A stretch of 25,051 nt of DNA from Faecalicatena fissicatena (GTDB lineage Bacteria; Bacillota; Clostridia; Lachnospirales; Lachnospiraceae). Positions 7,922 to 15,161 of the stretch are shown here, in pieces; position 1 is the stretch's first letter; the number at the start of each line of letters is the position of its first letter. Made by a program: the position numbers and the translations under genes. The stretch covers positions 1-25,051 of the forward strand of contig LDAQ01000128.1 of assembly GCA_001028025.1 (NCBI GenBank), in the 5' to 3' direction. The notes under the pieces are model-generated. The model was given only the letters and a program-made list of their open reading frames with translations, was not told where the DNA came from and did not search any database.

Positions 7922-8461
7922 TTATTCAGAATATTCTAAAAATTCTTTCATGTTTTCCTTTTTGCAATAATCATATGAATGCGTCAACATCTCTGCCATC
8001 GCCTGTTCTTCCGGGGTTTTATCCGCCTTTTTCTTCATCATCCCAGCAAACATCTTCATCATTATTTTATATTTGAGGCTCATTTTCTCGTAGTTCAATC
8101 CGGACTGAAAATAGAATGCCGGAATGTTCTTTTTCTCTTCTGCTGTAAAATTTGCATCCATAGCACCCTGAATTATTTCTTTTGACTCCGCAGGGGTGGC
8201 GCCGGTGGCGAATACGATGAGCTTAACATCCGGATATGCTTTCATCTGCTCTTTTATTTTTTTCAGGCCCTTAATCGATCCCGCGTAGAATCCTCCTCCG
8301 TAAATCACAGTCTGATAATCCGCTGGCTTTTGATTCCTCCAGTCTTTGATATCCATAACCTCACACTTTAAATCTTCTGCGATCCATCCTGCATATTTTT
8401 TTGTAAATCCGGTTTCAGAAGTATAAACTACTACTTTCCTGTTCGTATTATTGCTGTCCAT
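7922..8461 (-). CDS. Flavodoxin-domain protein
   Basis: This is a 179-residue single-domain flavodoxin-like protein (flavodoxin_5 / HemG-like group), expected to bind FMN and carry electrons. The phosphate-binding loop is YTSETGFTKKYA at about 13-24. YGGGFYAGSIKGLKKI and VFATGATPAESKEII mark the other FMN-contact loops. The C-terminal third is Lys/Met-rich (SLKYKIMMKMFAGMMKKKADK). The start at 8461 is chosen because GGAGG precedes it at the right spacing; the ATG lies inside the 3' end of the marR-type gene (14-nt overlap), implying translational coupling. It is presumably controlled by that MarR protein. Its redox partner is not evident here. Confidence 0.88.
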   Translation of the reverse strand: MDSNNTNRKVVVYTSETGFTKKYAGWIAEDLKCEVMDIKDWRNQKPADYQTVIYGGGFYAGSIKGLKKIKEQMKAYPDVKLIVFATGATPAESKEIIQGAMDANFTAEEKKNIPAFYFQSGLNYEKMSLKYKIMMKMFAGMMKKKADKTPEEQAMAEMLTHSYDYCKKENMKEFLEYSE

Positions 8462-8945
8462 GGCTTTCCTCCACATATTTTTCAATCTCTGAAATATTCT
8501 CCTGCAGTTTCATAATCCCCTGATACAATGCACATGTTTCCCCATCCGTAAATTCATGAAATAAAATTTCCAGTACTTTCTGCTGCATTTCTCCCACCCG
8601 TTCCGTATATTCCTTCACTTTATCTTCCAGCATCACGCATACCGCCCTGGAATCCTCGTCCCGCCGCTCTAATCTTAAAAATTTCTTTTGCTCAAGAGAG
8701 GCTGCGATTTTCTTAACATTTTGTCTGGAACAGCCCATTAACCTGCCCAGATCGGTTAGCGACATGGGACTCTCCGAGGTTCCTGCCATTGCCAGCAGAA
8801 GCCACTGCTTCATAGTGATTTCTTCGTCCAGCTTATCACAGGCAGTCTGCAGACGGTTCTGTATGAGGAAAATACTTGCAAAAATCCCCTGTCTTCTCAT
8901 GATTTCGGTATCTGCATATTCATCCATCAATTGTTTTAATTCCAT
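8448..8945 (-). CDS. MarR-family transcriptional repressor
   Basis: This 165-residue winged-helix regulator probably represses its own operon with the downstream flavodoxin. The N-terminal dimerisation helices (FASIFLIQNRLQTACDKL) lead into the DNA-binding region at about 45-100: ITMKQWLLLAMAG, then MSLTDLGRLMGCSRQNVKKIAASLEQKKFL as the recognition helix-turn-helix. The wing follows with LERRDEDSRAVCVML, matching the family's D-x-R wing motif. The ligand is unknown. A single Cys in the recognition helix (GCSRQ) is worth noting as a possible redox switch, given the flavodoxin neighbour; this is inference. A palindromic operator pair lies exactly on the promoter upstream. The RBS AAAGGAGA precedes the ATG. 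Confidence 0.93.
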   Translation of the reverse strand: MELKQLMDEYADTEIMRRQGIFASIFLIQNRLQTACDKLDEEITMKQWLLLAMAGTSESPMSLTDLGRLMGCSRQNVKKIAASLEQKKFLRLERRDEDSRAVCVMLEDKVKEYTERVGEMQQKVLEILFHEFTDGETCALYQGIMKLQENISEIEKYVEESHGQQ

Positions 8946-8962
8946 ACTTTCTCCTTTTAAGG

Positions 8963-9015
8963 AAAGCGCAACATGTTACCCTTTTTATTTTAGTAACATG
9001 TTGCGCTTTTGTCAA
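8963..9015 (-). promoter_or_regulatory. marR-flavodoxin promoter with twin operator
   Basis: On the - strand TTGACA (9015-9010) and TAAAAT (8992-8987) are spaced by exactly 17 bp. That 17-bp spacer (9009-8993) is itself an operator containing the palindrome AACATGTT. A perfect reverse-complement copy lies at 8963-8979, in the early transcribed region. A repressor bound to either would block RNA polymerase, so MarR autoregulation is the simple reading. Confidence 0.85.
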
Positions 9016-9071
9016 CTAATAATTTTATAAGAAATTTTCTTAAGTTAAAACATTGCTAAAAAATGAGAACC

Positions 9072-9971
9072 TTAATAAGATGGGGGTTCAATTTTAATTT
9101 TCACCAGCTCATTGGCCTTTACGAGAAGATGATCCCGGTACTGCCTGTTATGATATTTCTGGATCTGAGTCTTCGTAATTCCCATCTGCTTTGCCACCTG
9201 TCCGGGCTTTGCACCGTAGGCAAACATGGCGGTTCCGCATGTGGTACGTATCTTTTCTGCGCTGTATGCCGGAATCCCCGCCTTCTGTGTATACTTTTTA
9301 AGCATGCGGCTGATATACATTTTATTAAGAGGCCCGCCGGTTCTATTATAAAACAGGTAATCTGCCGGCTCTCTTCTGCTTAAATAATTCTCTAAGATAA
9401 CGGATACATCTTCCGGTATATAGCACACCGTTTCCCTGCCTTCAATATAAGCAAATGTTCCATTTTCATAGACCGCCAGATTCTCCGGCCTCAGTTCTGC
9501 TATCTCGTTGGAGGAAAGCCCTGCTCTGTGAATCAGAGCTATGATTGTGTAAGCCATCAGATCTTCCTGTACCGCCTGATAGAGCGCATCCATATCTTCC
9601 ATGGGAACAGAATGTACAAACTTCTCCTGCTGTCTGAGCCTCTTCAGCCATGGATAAAAGTAATCTTCAAATGTATCCGGCAGCTCAAACTCTGCTTTCC
9701 TATCTGCAGCATATGAGGCAAAAGAATGCAATTCCCAGAATTTTTTGGACAGGGTACTCATACTCATCTTCCCAGACGCTTCTTTTTCCAGGAGATATGT
9801 ATAATACATTTCTGCATTCTTACCGGTCATATGGAAGAAGTTTATTTTACATGTTTTTTCAAATTCTGCAATCTCTGTAAGATATGCCTCCGCTGTATCT
9901 TTGCTTTTAAAATGCTCAGCATACTCCCTCCAGATACGATGTTCTGCTATTCTGAATATTTGTGCCGCCAT
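9072..9971 (-). CDS. Lone tyrosine recombinase/integrase-like protein, catalytic histidines missing
   Basis: This 299-residue protein has the tyrosine recombinase layout. A helical SAM-like core-binding domain spans about 10-100, and a catalytic domain spans about 120-290. Arg149 (HRAGLSSNEIAEL), Arg242 (EKIRTTCGTAMF) and the candidate nucleophile Tyr273 (IQKYHNR) are in place. The usual His of H-x-x-R is Glu239, and the His/Trp of the LGH motif is Ile265 (KQMGITKTQ). It could be a divergent active recombinase, a structural DNA-binding derivative, or decaying. No phage, transposon or attachment-site genes surround it, so it does not look like part of an intact mobile element. RBS AGGGGAGG precedes the ATG, and a good promoter lies upstream. 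Confidence 0.85.
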   Translation of the reverse strand: MAAQIFRIAEHRIWREYAEHFKSKDTAEAYLTEIAEFEKTCKINFFHMTGKNAEMYYTYLLEKEASGKMSMSTLSKKFWELHSFASYAADRKAEFELPDTFEDYFYPWLKRLRQQEKFVHSVPMEDMDALYQAVQEDLMAYTIIALIHRAGLSSNEIAELRPENLAVYENGTFAYIEGRETVCYIPEDVSVILENYLSRREPADYLFYNRTGGPLNKMYISRMLKKYTQKAGIPAYSAEKIRTTCGTAMFAYGAKPGQVAKQMGITKTQIQKYHNRQYRDHLLVKANELVKIKIEPPSY

Positions 9972-10000
9972 GTCAGCCCTCCCCTTTCTTGTCCGTAAAA

Positions 10001-10058
10001 CCGCGAAGCGGAATTATCGGTTTGTTACCAGTATACTTCCTACTGTAACATTTTGCAA
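10001..10058 (-). promoter_or_regulatory. Promoter and leader hairpin of the recombinase-like gene
   Basis: On the - strand TTGCAA (10058-10053) and TATACT (10035-10030) are 17 bp apart, a strong sigma-A match. In the leader, CCGC-TTC-GCGG (10011-10001) is followed by TTTT, a short terminator-like hairpin 30 nt before the gene; it might attenuate expression. The remaining gap, about 10059-10170, shows nothing I can name. Confidence 0.7.
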
Positions 10059-10174
10059 TATACTTTATACCAACAACGCTTATATTTTAACTATTTTTCC
10101 AACTGTCTGCCCTTTTGACTAAAAAATATGAATCATGACGTACTGCAAAATTTTACCAGGCTCAAATCCGATAT

Positions 10175-10222
10175 AAAAGGCCAGGGGAAATGCACTAATA
10201 AAAAGTGCCTTCTCCTGGCTTT
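10175..10222 (-). terminator. Terminator downstream of the DAHP synthase gene
   Basis: GCCAGGAGAAGG-type and CCCCTGGCC-type arms form an imperfect 16-bp stem with AGTGC/GCACT at its tip. On the - strand it ends with TTTTATAT. It lies about 90 nt past the gene's stop codon. The stretch 10223-10311 between shows no feature. Confidence 0.75.
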
Positions 10223-10311
10223 AAACTACACTGCGCTTTAATTTTATACAGCTTCTTTCCATTCCCCTGTCTGTGGAATTTGCATGCATTGTGTGTATCT
10301 TCTTCTCTTTC

Positions 10312-11343
10312 CTAACAGCTCTCTGCGATTTTATAAATCAGTTCTTCCGTATCTTCCCAGCCCAGGCACGGATCGGTAATAGATTTTCCATATGCCCGGT
10401 CGCATTCTATGCTCTGATAGCCTTCCAGAAGATAACTTTCGATCATAACGCCTTTGATCAGATTTTTCAGATCAGGATTGTAATTTCTGCTGTGCATTAC
10501 TTCGCTCACGATTCTTATCTGCTCTTTGAACTGCTTATTTGAATTGGAATGGTTCGCATCAATCAACGCGGCCGGATTCTTCAAATCCTTCTTTCCATAC
10601 ATATCCAGCAGTCTCACCAGGTCTTCATAATGATAGTTAGGTATACATGTCCCATATTTATCAACGCCGCCTCTTAATATCACATGTGCAAGATCATTTC
10701 CTTCTGTTGTCACATCTATCCCCCGATATATAAAATTGTGGGAGTTCTGTGCAGCAATCACGGAATTCAGCATAACGGAAAAATCACCACTGGTCGGGTT
10801 CTTCATTCCGATCGGAATATCCATACCGCTGGCTGTCAGACGATGCTGCTGATTCTCAACAGAACGGGCGCCGATTGCCTCATAGGACAAAATATCGTCC
10901 AGATAACTTCTGTTTTCCGGGTACAGCATTTCATCTGCCGCCGTAAGGCCGCTTTCTTCTATCGTCCGGATATGCATTTTCCGAATTGCAATGATCCCTG
11001 CAAGTAAATCCGGCGCCTGATCCGGCTCCGGCTGATGAAGCATGCCCTTGTACCCTTCGCCTGTGGTTCTCGGCTTGTTGGTGTAAACCCTCGGAATCAG
11101 AACAAGTCTGTCAGAAACTTTTTCATTTACCCGTGCCAGCCTGCTCACATATTCACATACTGCATCCTCATTGTCCGCTGAACAGGGACCTACAACAACC
11201 AGAAATTTATCTGATTTTCCGGTAAATACATCCCGGATCTCCCGGTCTCTCCGGCTCTTTAATTCAATGATCTTGTCTGACAACGAGTATTCTGCCTTCA
11301 AATCTGCCGGCAGCGGCAGCTCCGCATTTACTTTCATTCCCAT
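10312..11343 (-). CDS. 3-Deoxy-7-phosphoheptulonate (DAHP) synthase, class I
   Basis: This enzyme joins phosphoenolpyruvate and erythrose-4-phosphate in the first step of the shikimate pathway. It is a class I (AroF/AroG/AroH-like) enzyme of 343 residues. Signature segments are VVVGPCSADNEDAV, IPRVYTNKPRTTGEGYKG, PIGMKNPTSGDF, ILRGGVDKYG and LIDANHSNSNK, all with expected active-site Arg, Lys and metal ligands. I place the start at 11343 (MGMKVNAEL), after an AGG-containing weak RBS; 21 upstream in-frame residues overlap the rnpB terminator and are unlikely to be translated. No T-box or peptide attenuator is visible. The feedback type (Phe, Tyr or Trp) cannot be decided. With pheA in the same window, it hints at local aromatic amino acid genes, though the two are not adjacent. 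Confidence 0.95.
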   Translation of the reverse strand: MGMKVNAELPLPADLKAEYSLSDKIIELKSRRDREIRDVFTGKSDKFLVVVGPCSADNEDAVCEYVSRLARVNEKVSDRLVLIPRVYTNKPRTTGEGYKGMLHQPEPDQAPDLLAGIIAIRKMHIRTIEESGLTAADEMLYPENRSYLDDILSYEAIGARSVENQQHRLTASGMDIPIGMKNPTSGDFSVMLNSVIAAQNSHNFIYRGIDVTTEGNDLAHVILRGGVDKYGTCIPNYHYEDLVRLLDMYGKKDLKNPAALIDANHSNSNKQFKEQIRIVSEVMHSRNYNPDLKNLIKGVMIESYLLEGYQSIECDRAYGKSITDPCLGWEDTEELIYKIAESC

Positions 11344-11403
11344 TTTACTACCTGCTTTCTTATGGTATATATTTCCGTGTTCATTAAAAATAAATGGCAC
11401 CTG

Positions 11404-11466
11404 CAAAAAAACGGCGCCATGACTTAGTTTCTATCCTGCACGGCATGTCATTTCCGTCAGCCGTTT
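11404..11466 (-). terminator. rnpB terminator
   Basis: On the - strand AAACGGC and ATGAC pair with GTCAT and GCCGTTT, and a run of T follows the stem. It begins 13 nt beyond the RNase P RNA 3' end and precedes the DAHP synthase gene, so that gene needs its own promoter or readthrough. Confidence 0.7.
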
Positions 11467-11478
11467 ATTATTACTGTG

Positions 11479-11828
11479 GTTAAGCAAGACGATAAGCCGG
11501 GTTATGTCGTTGGACAATCATCTATCTAGGCCTGATGTCGCCACCAGGCTCAAGCGACCTACCTAAAGCGTGACGGGCCGCCACGTGGCTTTTATTCGGT
11601 CTTGCTTCGGATGGGGTTTACATGTGCCCTCTCTGTTACCAGCGAGGCGGTAGTCTCTTACACTGCCTTTCCACCCTTACCGGGAATATCCCGGCGGTAT
11701 ATTTCTGTTGCACTGGCCTTGGAGTCACCTCCACCGGACGTTATCCGGCATCCTGCCCTGTGAAGCCCGGACTTTCCTCGTCTGCAGCTTTTCAGCTCCC
11801 GCAGCCGCGATTGTCTGTCTTACTTAAC
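11479..11828 (-). ncRNA. rnpB: RNase P RNA, bacterial class A
   Basis: This is the catalytic RNA of RNase P, which matures tRNA 5' ends. On the - strand it contains the hallmark GAGGAAAGTCCGGGCTTC near the 5' end (P4/CR-I region), GGTAAGGGTGGAAAGG and the 3' conserved portion leading to ACATAACCCGGCTTATCG. The ends pair as helix P1: GTTAAGTAAGAC with GTCTTGCTTAAC, 12 bp including one G-U. The length of about 350 nt and the domain order fit the ancestral class A, as in most Clostridia, not the Bacillus class B. A promoter lies directly upstream and a terminator directly downstream. Ends are estimated from P1 and may be off by a few bases. Confidence 0.96.
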
Positions 11829-11838
11829 ACAGTTGTAT

Positions 11839-11867
11839 ATTATACTATGTATTTTGATATCTGTCCA
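11839..11867 (-). promoter_or_regulatory. rnpB promoter
   Basis: TGGACA (11867-11862) and TATAAT (11844-11839) are 17 bp apart on the - strand, and the -10 box lies about 10 nt before the predicted 5' end of the RNA. This is a strong sigma-A match, as expected for a stable RNA. Confidence 0.88.
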
Positions 11868-11915
11868 GAATCTATTTCAGAAAACAGATAAATCGCCTTA
11901 ATTCAGAATTTCTGC

Positions 11916-12389
11916 TTACACTCCTTCATCGATGATCAGGCCGCTGCCGTCTGCCGCAGTCGTTGCCAGTTCATCGCAGCGCTCATTCTGTGGATGCCCG
12001 TCGTGTCCCTTCACCCAGTGGAAAGTAACCCTGTGCTGCGCTTTTGCCGCCAAAAGCCTTTTCCACAAATCCACATTTTTTACAGGCTCGTTCTTTCCCC
12101 TCTTCCAGCCTTTCTTCAGCCAGCCGTCTACCCAGTGCTGATTAAACGCATCCACCACGTATTTTGAGTCGGAATAAACTTCCACCGTACAAGGACGATT
12201 CAGCGCTTCCAGACCGCTGATCACGGCCATCAGTTCCATCCGGTTATTTGTTGTCTTAACATACCCCTGGGACAGTTCCTTTGTGTGCAGGCTGCCCTTG
12301 CCATCCACGTATTCCAGAACAGCTCCATAGCCCCCTGGTCCGTCCGGATTTCCTCTTGCAGCACCATCTGTATATAATTTTACTTGCAT
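11916..12389 (-). CDS. rnhA: Ribonuclease HI
   Basis: RNase HI cleaves the RNA strand of RNA-DNA hybrids. The 157 residues match the E. coli length. The catalytic acidic residues are in place: Asp8 (LYTDGAARGNPG-like start), Glu52 (TTNNRMELMAV), Asp74 (VYSDSKYV) and Asp139 (NERCDELA), plus His129 in VKGHDGH. The basic protrusion HWVDGWLKKGWK, used for substrate handling, is also present. I choose the ATG at 12389; an upstream TTG at 12398 lies too close to the GGAG ribosome binding site. It lies after the metallo-beta-lactamase-fold gene on the same strand and just before the rnpB promoter. Confidence 0.96.
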   Translation of the reverse strand: MQVKLYTDGAARGNPDGPGGYGAVLEYVDGKGSLHTKELSQGYVKTTNNRMELMAVISGLEALNRPCTVEVYSDSKYVVDAFNQHWVDGWLKKGWKRGKNEPVKNVDLWKRLLAAKAQHRVTFHWVKGHDGHPQNERCDELATTAADGSGLIIDEGV

Positions 12390-12448
12390 AATTACCAATC
12401 ACTCCATATTCAGTCTTATTTTAAGCGGCCTGTTTTCACTGGCTCCTT

Positions 12449-13183
12449 TTACTGCATAATTTCCCTGACGCTTTCATGAAAAGACTTATCTTTGCTCTTT
12501 TCCAGCACAAATACCTGTCCTTCTTTTTCTATCCGGTAAATTTTATCTGCATATTCCTCCGTACTTTTTTCCATTGCCAGACGGTCGAATATCCCATAAT
12601 TTTCCCAGAAATGCATGGGAAATACAGCCCTGGTCTCTGTCCGCTTCATAAAGCAGTCCAGTCCCCAGAAATATTGCTCTCCAAGCCTGGGGTCCACCGG
12701 TACAAACGCTGCATCAATCTTCACCCCATGCAGCTTATTGATCTCATACTGATAGTTCCGCCGCATCATCGTATTATAAGCCTTGCTCTCTTCCTCCCAG
12801 TGCCACCAGTTCAAATCTCCGGCGTGATAAACCGTATACTCTCCATACTGAACGAGAAATGCCACGCCTTCATCGGTGGATCGCAGTGTACGGATCTTAC
12901 AGCCGTCCACATTTTTCTCCACGTTCGGTCCCAGGAGTATGACATCACTGACGCCGTCCGGCTCCACATCGTCAGACAGGATAAATGAAATATCCGGCAG
13001 AAACTCCCTCATTTTAAAAATATCCTTTTTAAAATGATCATAATGTGAATGACTGACAAATACATAAAACTTTTTGCCAGTATTCAGCCTGGGCAGTTCT
13101 CCTTTGTAATAATCAAACAAAAAATATGCTGTCTCCAGCTCCACAAGAAATCCACTGTGGTCTAAATATGTAATTTGCATCAT
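12449..13183 (-). CDS. Metallo-beta-lactamase-fold hydrolase
   Basis: This 244-residue protein has the MBL fold of the UlaG-like/COG2220 type. The metal motif HSHYDH is at 45-50, followed by His120 and Asp123 in YHAGDLNWW and a late His in FPMHFWENYG. The protein opens MMQITYLDHSGFLVEL, typical of this group. The substrate is unknown. It overlaps the MogA-like gene by 4 nt (ATGA), indicating coupled translation. An aromatic-rich stretch (DLNWWHWEEESKAYNTMMRR) after the third metal site is conserved in clostridial relatives to my recollection. Fold call is firm; reaction is not assigned. Confidence 0.9.
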   Translation of the reverse strand: MMQITYLDHSGFLVELETAYFLFDYYKGELPRLNTGKKFYVFVSHSHYDHFKKDIFKMREFLPDISFILSDDVEPDGVSDVILLGPNVEKNVDGCKIRTLRSTDEGVAFLVQYGEYTVYHAGDLNWWHWEEESKAYNTMMRRNYQYEINKLHGVKIDAAFVPVDPRLGEQYFWGLDCFMKRTETRAVFPMHFWENYGIFDRLAMEKSTEEYADKIYRIEKEGQVFVLEKSKDKSFHESVREIMQ

Positions 13184-13644
13184 ACACTCAACATCTCCAC
13201 AACATGTACTAATTCCGGCAGGATGTACTCCAGGCTCTCCTTAGCCGACTTTGCCCCCTCCGGCAGATTTACCATCAGCGTGTGTTTACGGATTCCCGCC
13301 GCAGAACGGTCCAGAATCGCTTTTTTTGAATACCGGATGTTATAAGCGCGAATGGCTTCCGGTATTCCCGGAAGAAGCCGCTCAGAGACTTCCATCACTA
13401 CATCAGGCGCACAATCTTTTTTGCGGATCCCCGTCCCGCCGGTAGTCAGAATCAATTCCACTGCTCCCGTATCAGCCAGCCTCTTCAATACTGCAAACGC
13501 CACTTTTTTATCCTCGGGCAGAACTCCCGCCGCCTTCACCTCAAATCCCACCTGCTCCAGCATGCGTTTCAGCGCAGTCGCCGCGGCGCTTTCTTTCCTC
13601 GCTTTATATAAACCCGTATTCAAAGTAAAAATTGCTGCTTTCAT
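13180..13644 (-). CDS. MogA/MoaB-like molybdopterin-binding domain protein
   Basis: This 154-residue protein has the MoCF_biosynth fold. It carries ILTTGGTGIRKKD at about 65-77, with the TTGGTG loop and a following Asp that contact molybdopterin in MogA/MoaB. It continues with LLPGIPEAIR, DRSAAGIR and VNLPEGAKSAKE (family: NLPG.P.G..E). The N-terminal SD..S.G...D.SG motif is poorly conserved (LNTGLYKARKESAAATALK). It may still adenylylate molybdopterin, but a changed role is possible. No other molybdenum-cofactor genes lie in the window. RBS AAAGGAG precedes the ATG, and a GGGGTC palindrome lies just upstream of it. The gene is coupled to the MBL-fold hydrolase. Confidence 0.8.
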   Translation of the reverse strand: MKAAIFTLNTGLYKARKESAAATALKRMLEQVGFEVKAAGVLPEDKKVAFAVLKRLADTGAVELILTTGGTGIRKKDCAPDVVMEVSERLLPGIPEAIRAYNIRYSKKAILDRSAAGIRKHTLMVNLPEGAKSAKESLEYILPELVHVVEMLSV

Positions 13645-13663
13645 CTATAGTACTCCTTTCCAT

Positions 13664-13683
13664 AGGGGTCAGACCCCTTTGCT
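13664..13683. repeat. Recurring palindrome AGGGGTCAGACCCCT
   Basis: The - strand sequence AGCAAAGGGGTCTGACCCC here is identical over 19 nt to the pyrI/flavodoxin hairpin core (7895-7913). Here it lies in the leader of the MogA-like gene, not at a gene end, which suggests a dispersed palindromic repeat rather than a terminator alone. Confidence 0.7.
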
Positions 13684-13707
13684 GTCCGTTTTCTGAATAT
13701 TCGTAAA

Positions 13708-13742
13708 ATAAAGAGAATGGCTTATTCCACCATTCTCTTTAT
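13708..13742. terminator. Hairpin between the amidohydrolase 3' side and the MogA-like gene
   Basis: A perfect 13-bp stem (ATAAAGAGAATGG, 13708-13720, with its complement at 13730-13742) encloses a 9-nt loop. On the - strand it is followed by TTTTACG. It lies 77 nt past the amidohydrolase stop codon and fits its terminator. Confidence 0.7.
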
Positions 13743-13818
13743 TATACGTGTATTTCTTCTGTTAGGCAACATTTTTTCCTGCGTCATTTCTTAACATTCT
13801 ATTTATATTATCTGATAA

Positions 13819-15096
13819 TTATCCCAAAATACGCCGTGCAGACTGATTTGCCCTGGCAAAAATCTCTTCCTTAGTTGAATCCAGGTAATATTCTCCATTT
13901 TCGTAGAGCACTTTTCCTGCCACCATCGTCATCTTTACGTTCTGTTTGCTTCCACTGTAAACCAGGTTTTTCTCCAAATTCTGGATAGGCTGCATGTTGG
14001 GCTGCTGAAGATCAATGAGGACCATATCGGCTTTCTTACCCTCTGCCAGTGTATCACACTCCGGCAGTCCCATCGCATGAGCACCGTTTACAGCTGCCAT
14101 CTTCAGGACTTCCATGGCCGGAACTGCTTCCGGGTCATCGCAGAGTACCTTCTGGAGTCCCGTTGTCAGGAACATCTCCCGGAACATGTCCAGACAGTTA
14201 TTGCTTGCCGGCCCGTCTGTACCAATGGCTACAGGGATATCCATATCCAGATACCGTTTCACCGGAGCAATACCGCTTGCAAGTTTCAAATTGGATGCAG
14301 GGTTGGTCACAACGTAAAGGCCGCGTTCTTTTACAATATCAAAATCCGCATCGTCCAGATGTACGCCGTGGAACAGTCCGCCGCCATGTACAAAAAGTCC
14401 CAGGGAGTCCATGTAAGCAACCGGAGTCATCCCCGTTCTGCTTCTGCAGTCCTCCACTTCTCTTTTCGTCTCTGAACAGTGTACATAAACCGGAATCTGA
14501 TATTTTTCAGAGAGCGCCGCCAGGCCTACCATCATCTCACGGCCGGTGGTATATTCTGCATGAAATCCAAGCTGATAGGAAACCAGCCTGTCCGGATCCT
14601 GGTTATAGCGCTTATAATCCGCCTCAACTTCATCCAGCGTCCCCCCGAAATCATTGATGCTCTCGCAGATTACTGTCCTGAACCCGGTATCCACAGCCGC
14701 GCGTTCTCCCGCCGGTTTATTAATATACATATCAAAAATGGACGTAATACCGCTGGTCAGATATTCCATAATCGCAAGCTTATTCAGCCAGTAAATGTCC
14801 TCCCCCGTCAGCTTTGCTTCTGCCGGAAATACCCTGGTATTCAGCCATTCGTCCAGCTTCATATCATCCGCATGGGAACGTAAAAACGTCATAGCGGAAT
14901 GGGTATGTGCATTTTTAAATCCTGGCATCAGAAGATTGCCCTGCCCGTCAATTTCTCTGTCCCATGTTTCCTTAGCATCCATCACGACCGGACCGACATA
15001 AGCAATCGCATCCCCCTTAACCCAGACCTCACCTCTGAAAATGCATTTCCCGGCTTCCATTGTAAGGATTCTCACATTATAAATTCGAATATTCAT
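13819..15096 (-). CDS. Amidohydrolase, MTA/SAH/adenosine deaminase type
   Basis: This is a 425-residue metal-dependent hydrolase of the ATZ/TRZ-like group that includes 5-methylthioadenosine/S-adenosylhomocysteine deaminase (MtaD). The metal motif H-x-H is His64-His66 in GFKNAHTHSAM. Further ligands are in GFHAEYT (around 178), VHCSETKREVED (around 206) and the Asp of GTDGPASNN (around 293). The short N-terminal and C-terminal beta-domain (NVRILTMEAG and KADMVLIDL, MVAGKVLYENGEY) is complete. It follows the purine nucleoside phosphorylase gene by 65 nt, which favours a role in deaminating an adenine nucleoside (adenosine, SAH or MTA) to an inosine form. Exact substrate is not provable by sequence. 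Confidence 0.88.
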   Translation of the reverse strand: MNIRIYNVRILTMEAGKCIFRGEVWVKGDAIAYVGPVVMDAKETWDREIDGQGNLLMPGFKNAHTHSAMTFLRSHADDMKLDEWLNTRVFPAEAKLTGEDIYWLNKLAIMEYLTSGITSIFDMYINKPAGERAAVDTGFRTVICESINDFGGTLDEVEADYKRYNQDPDRLVSYQLGFHAEYTTGREMMVGLAALSEKYQIPVYVHCSETKREVEDCRSRTGMTPVAYMDSLGLFVHGGGLFHGVHLDDADFDIVKERGLYVVTNPASNLKLASGIAPVKRYLDMDIPVAIGTDGPASNNCLDMFREMFLTTGLQKVLCDDPEAVPAMEVLKMAAVNGAHAMGLPECDTLAEGKKADMVLIDLQQPNMQPIQNLEKNLVYSGSKQNVKMTMVAGKVLYENGEYYLDSTKEEIFARANQSARRILG

Positions 15097-15161
15097 ATCT
15101 TTTCCCTCTTATCTGTATATTTTACGTTTATACGTTTCCATACGCTTCACAAAATCCCCGG

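Noticed and set aside
11343..11406. Upstream extension of the DAHP synthase start to 11406
   Set aside because: The extra 21 residues run into the rnpB terminator and no RBS precedes them; the start at 11343 fits better.
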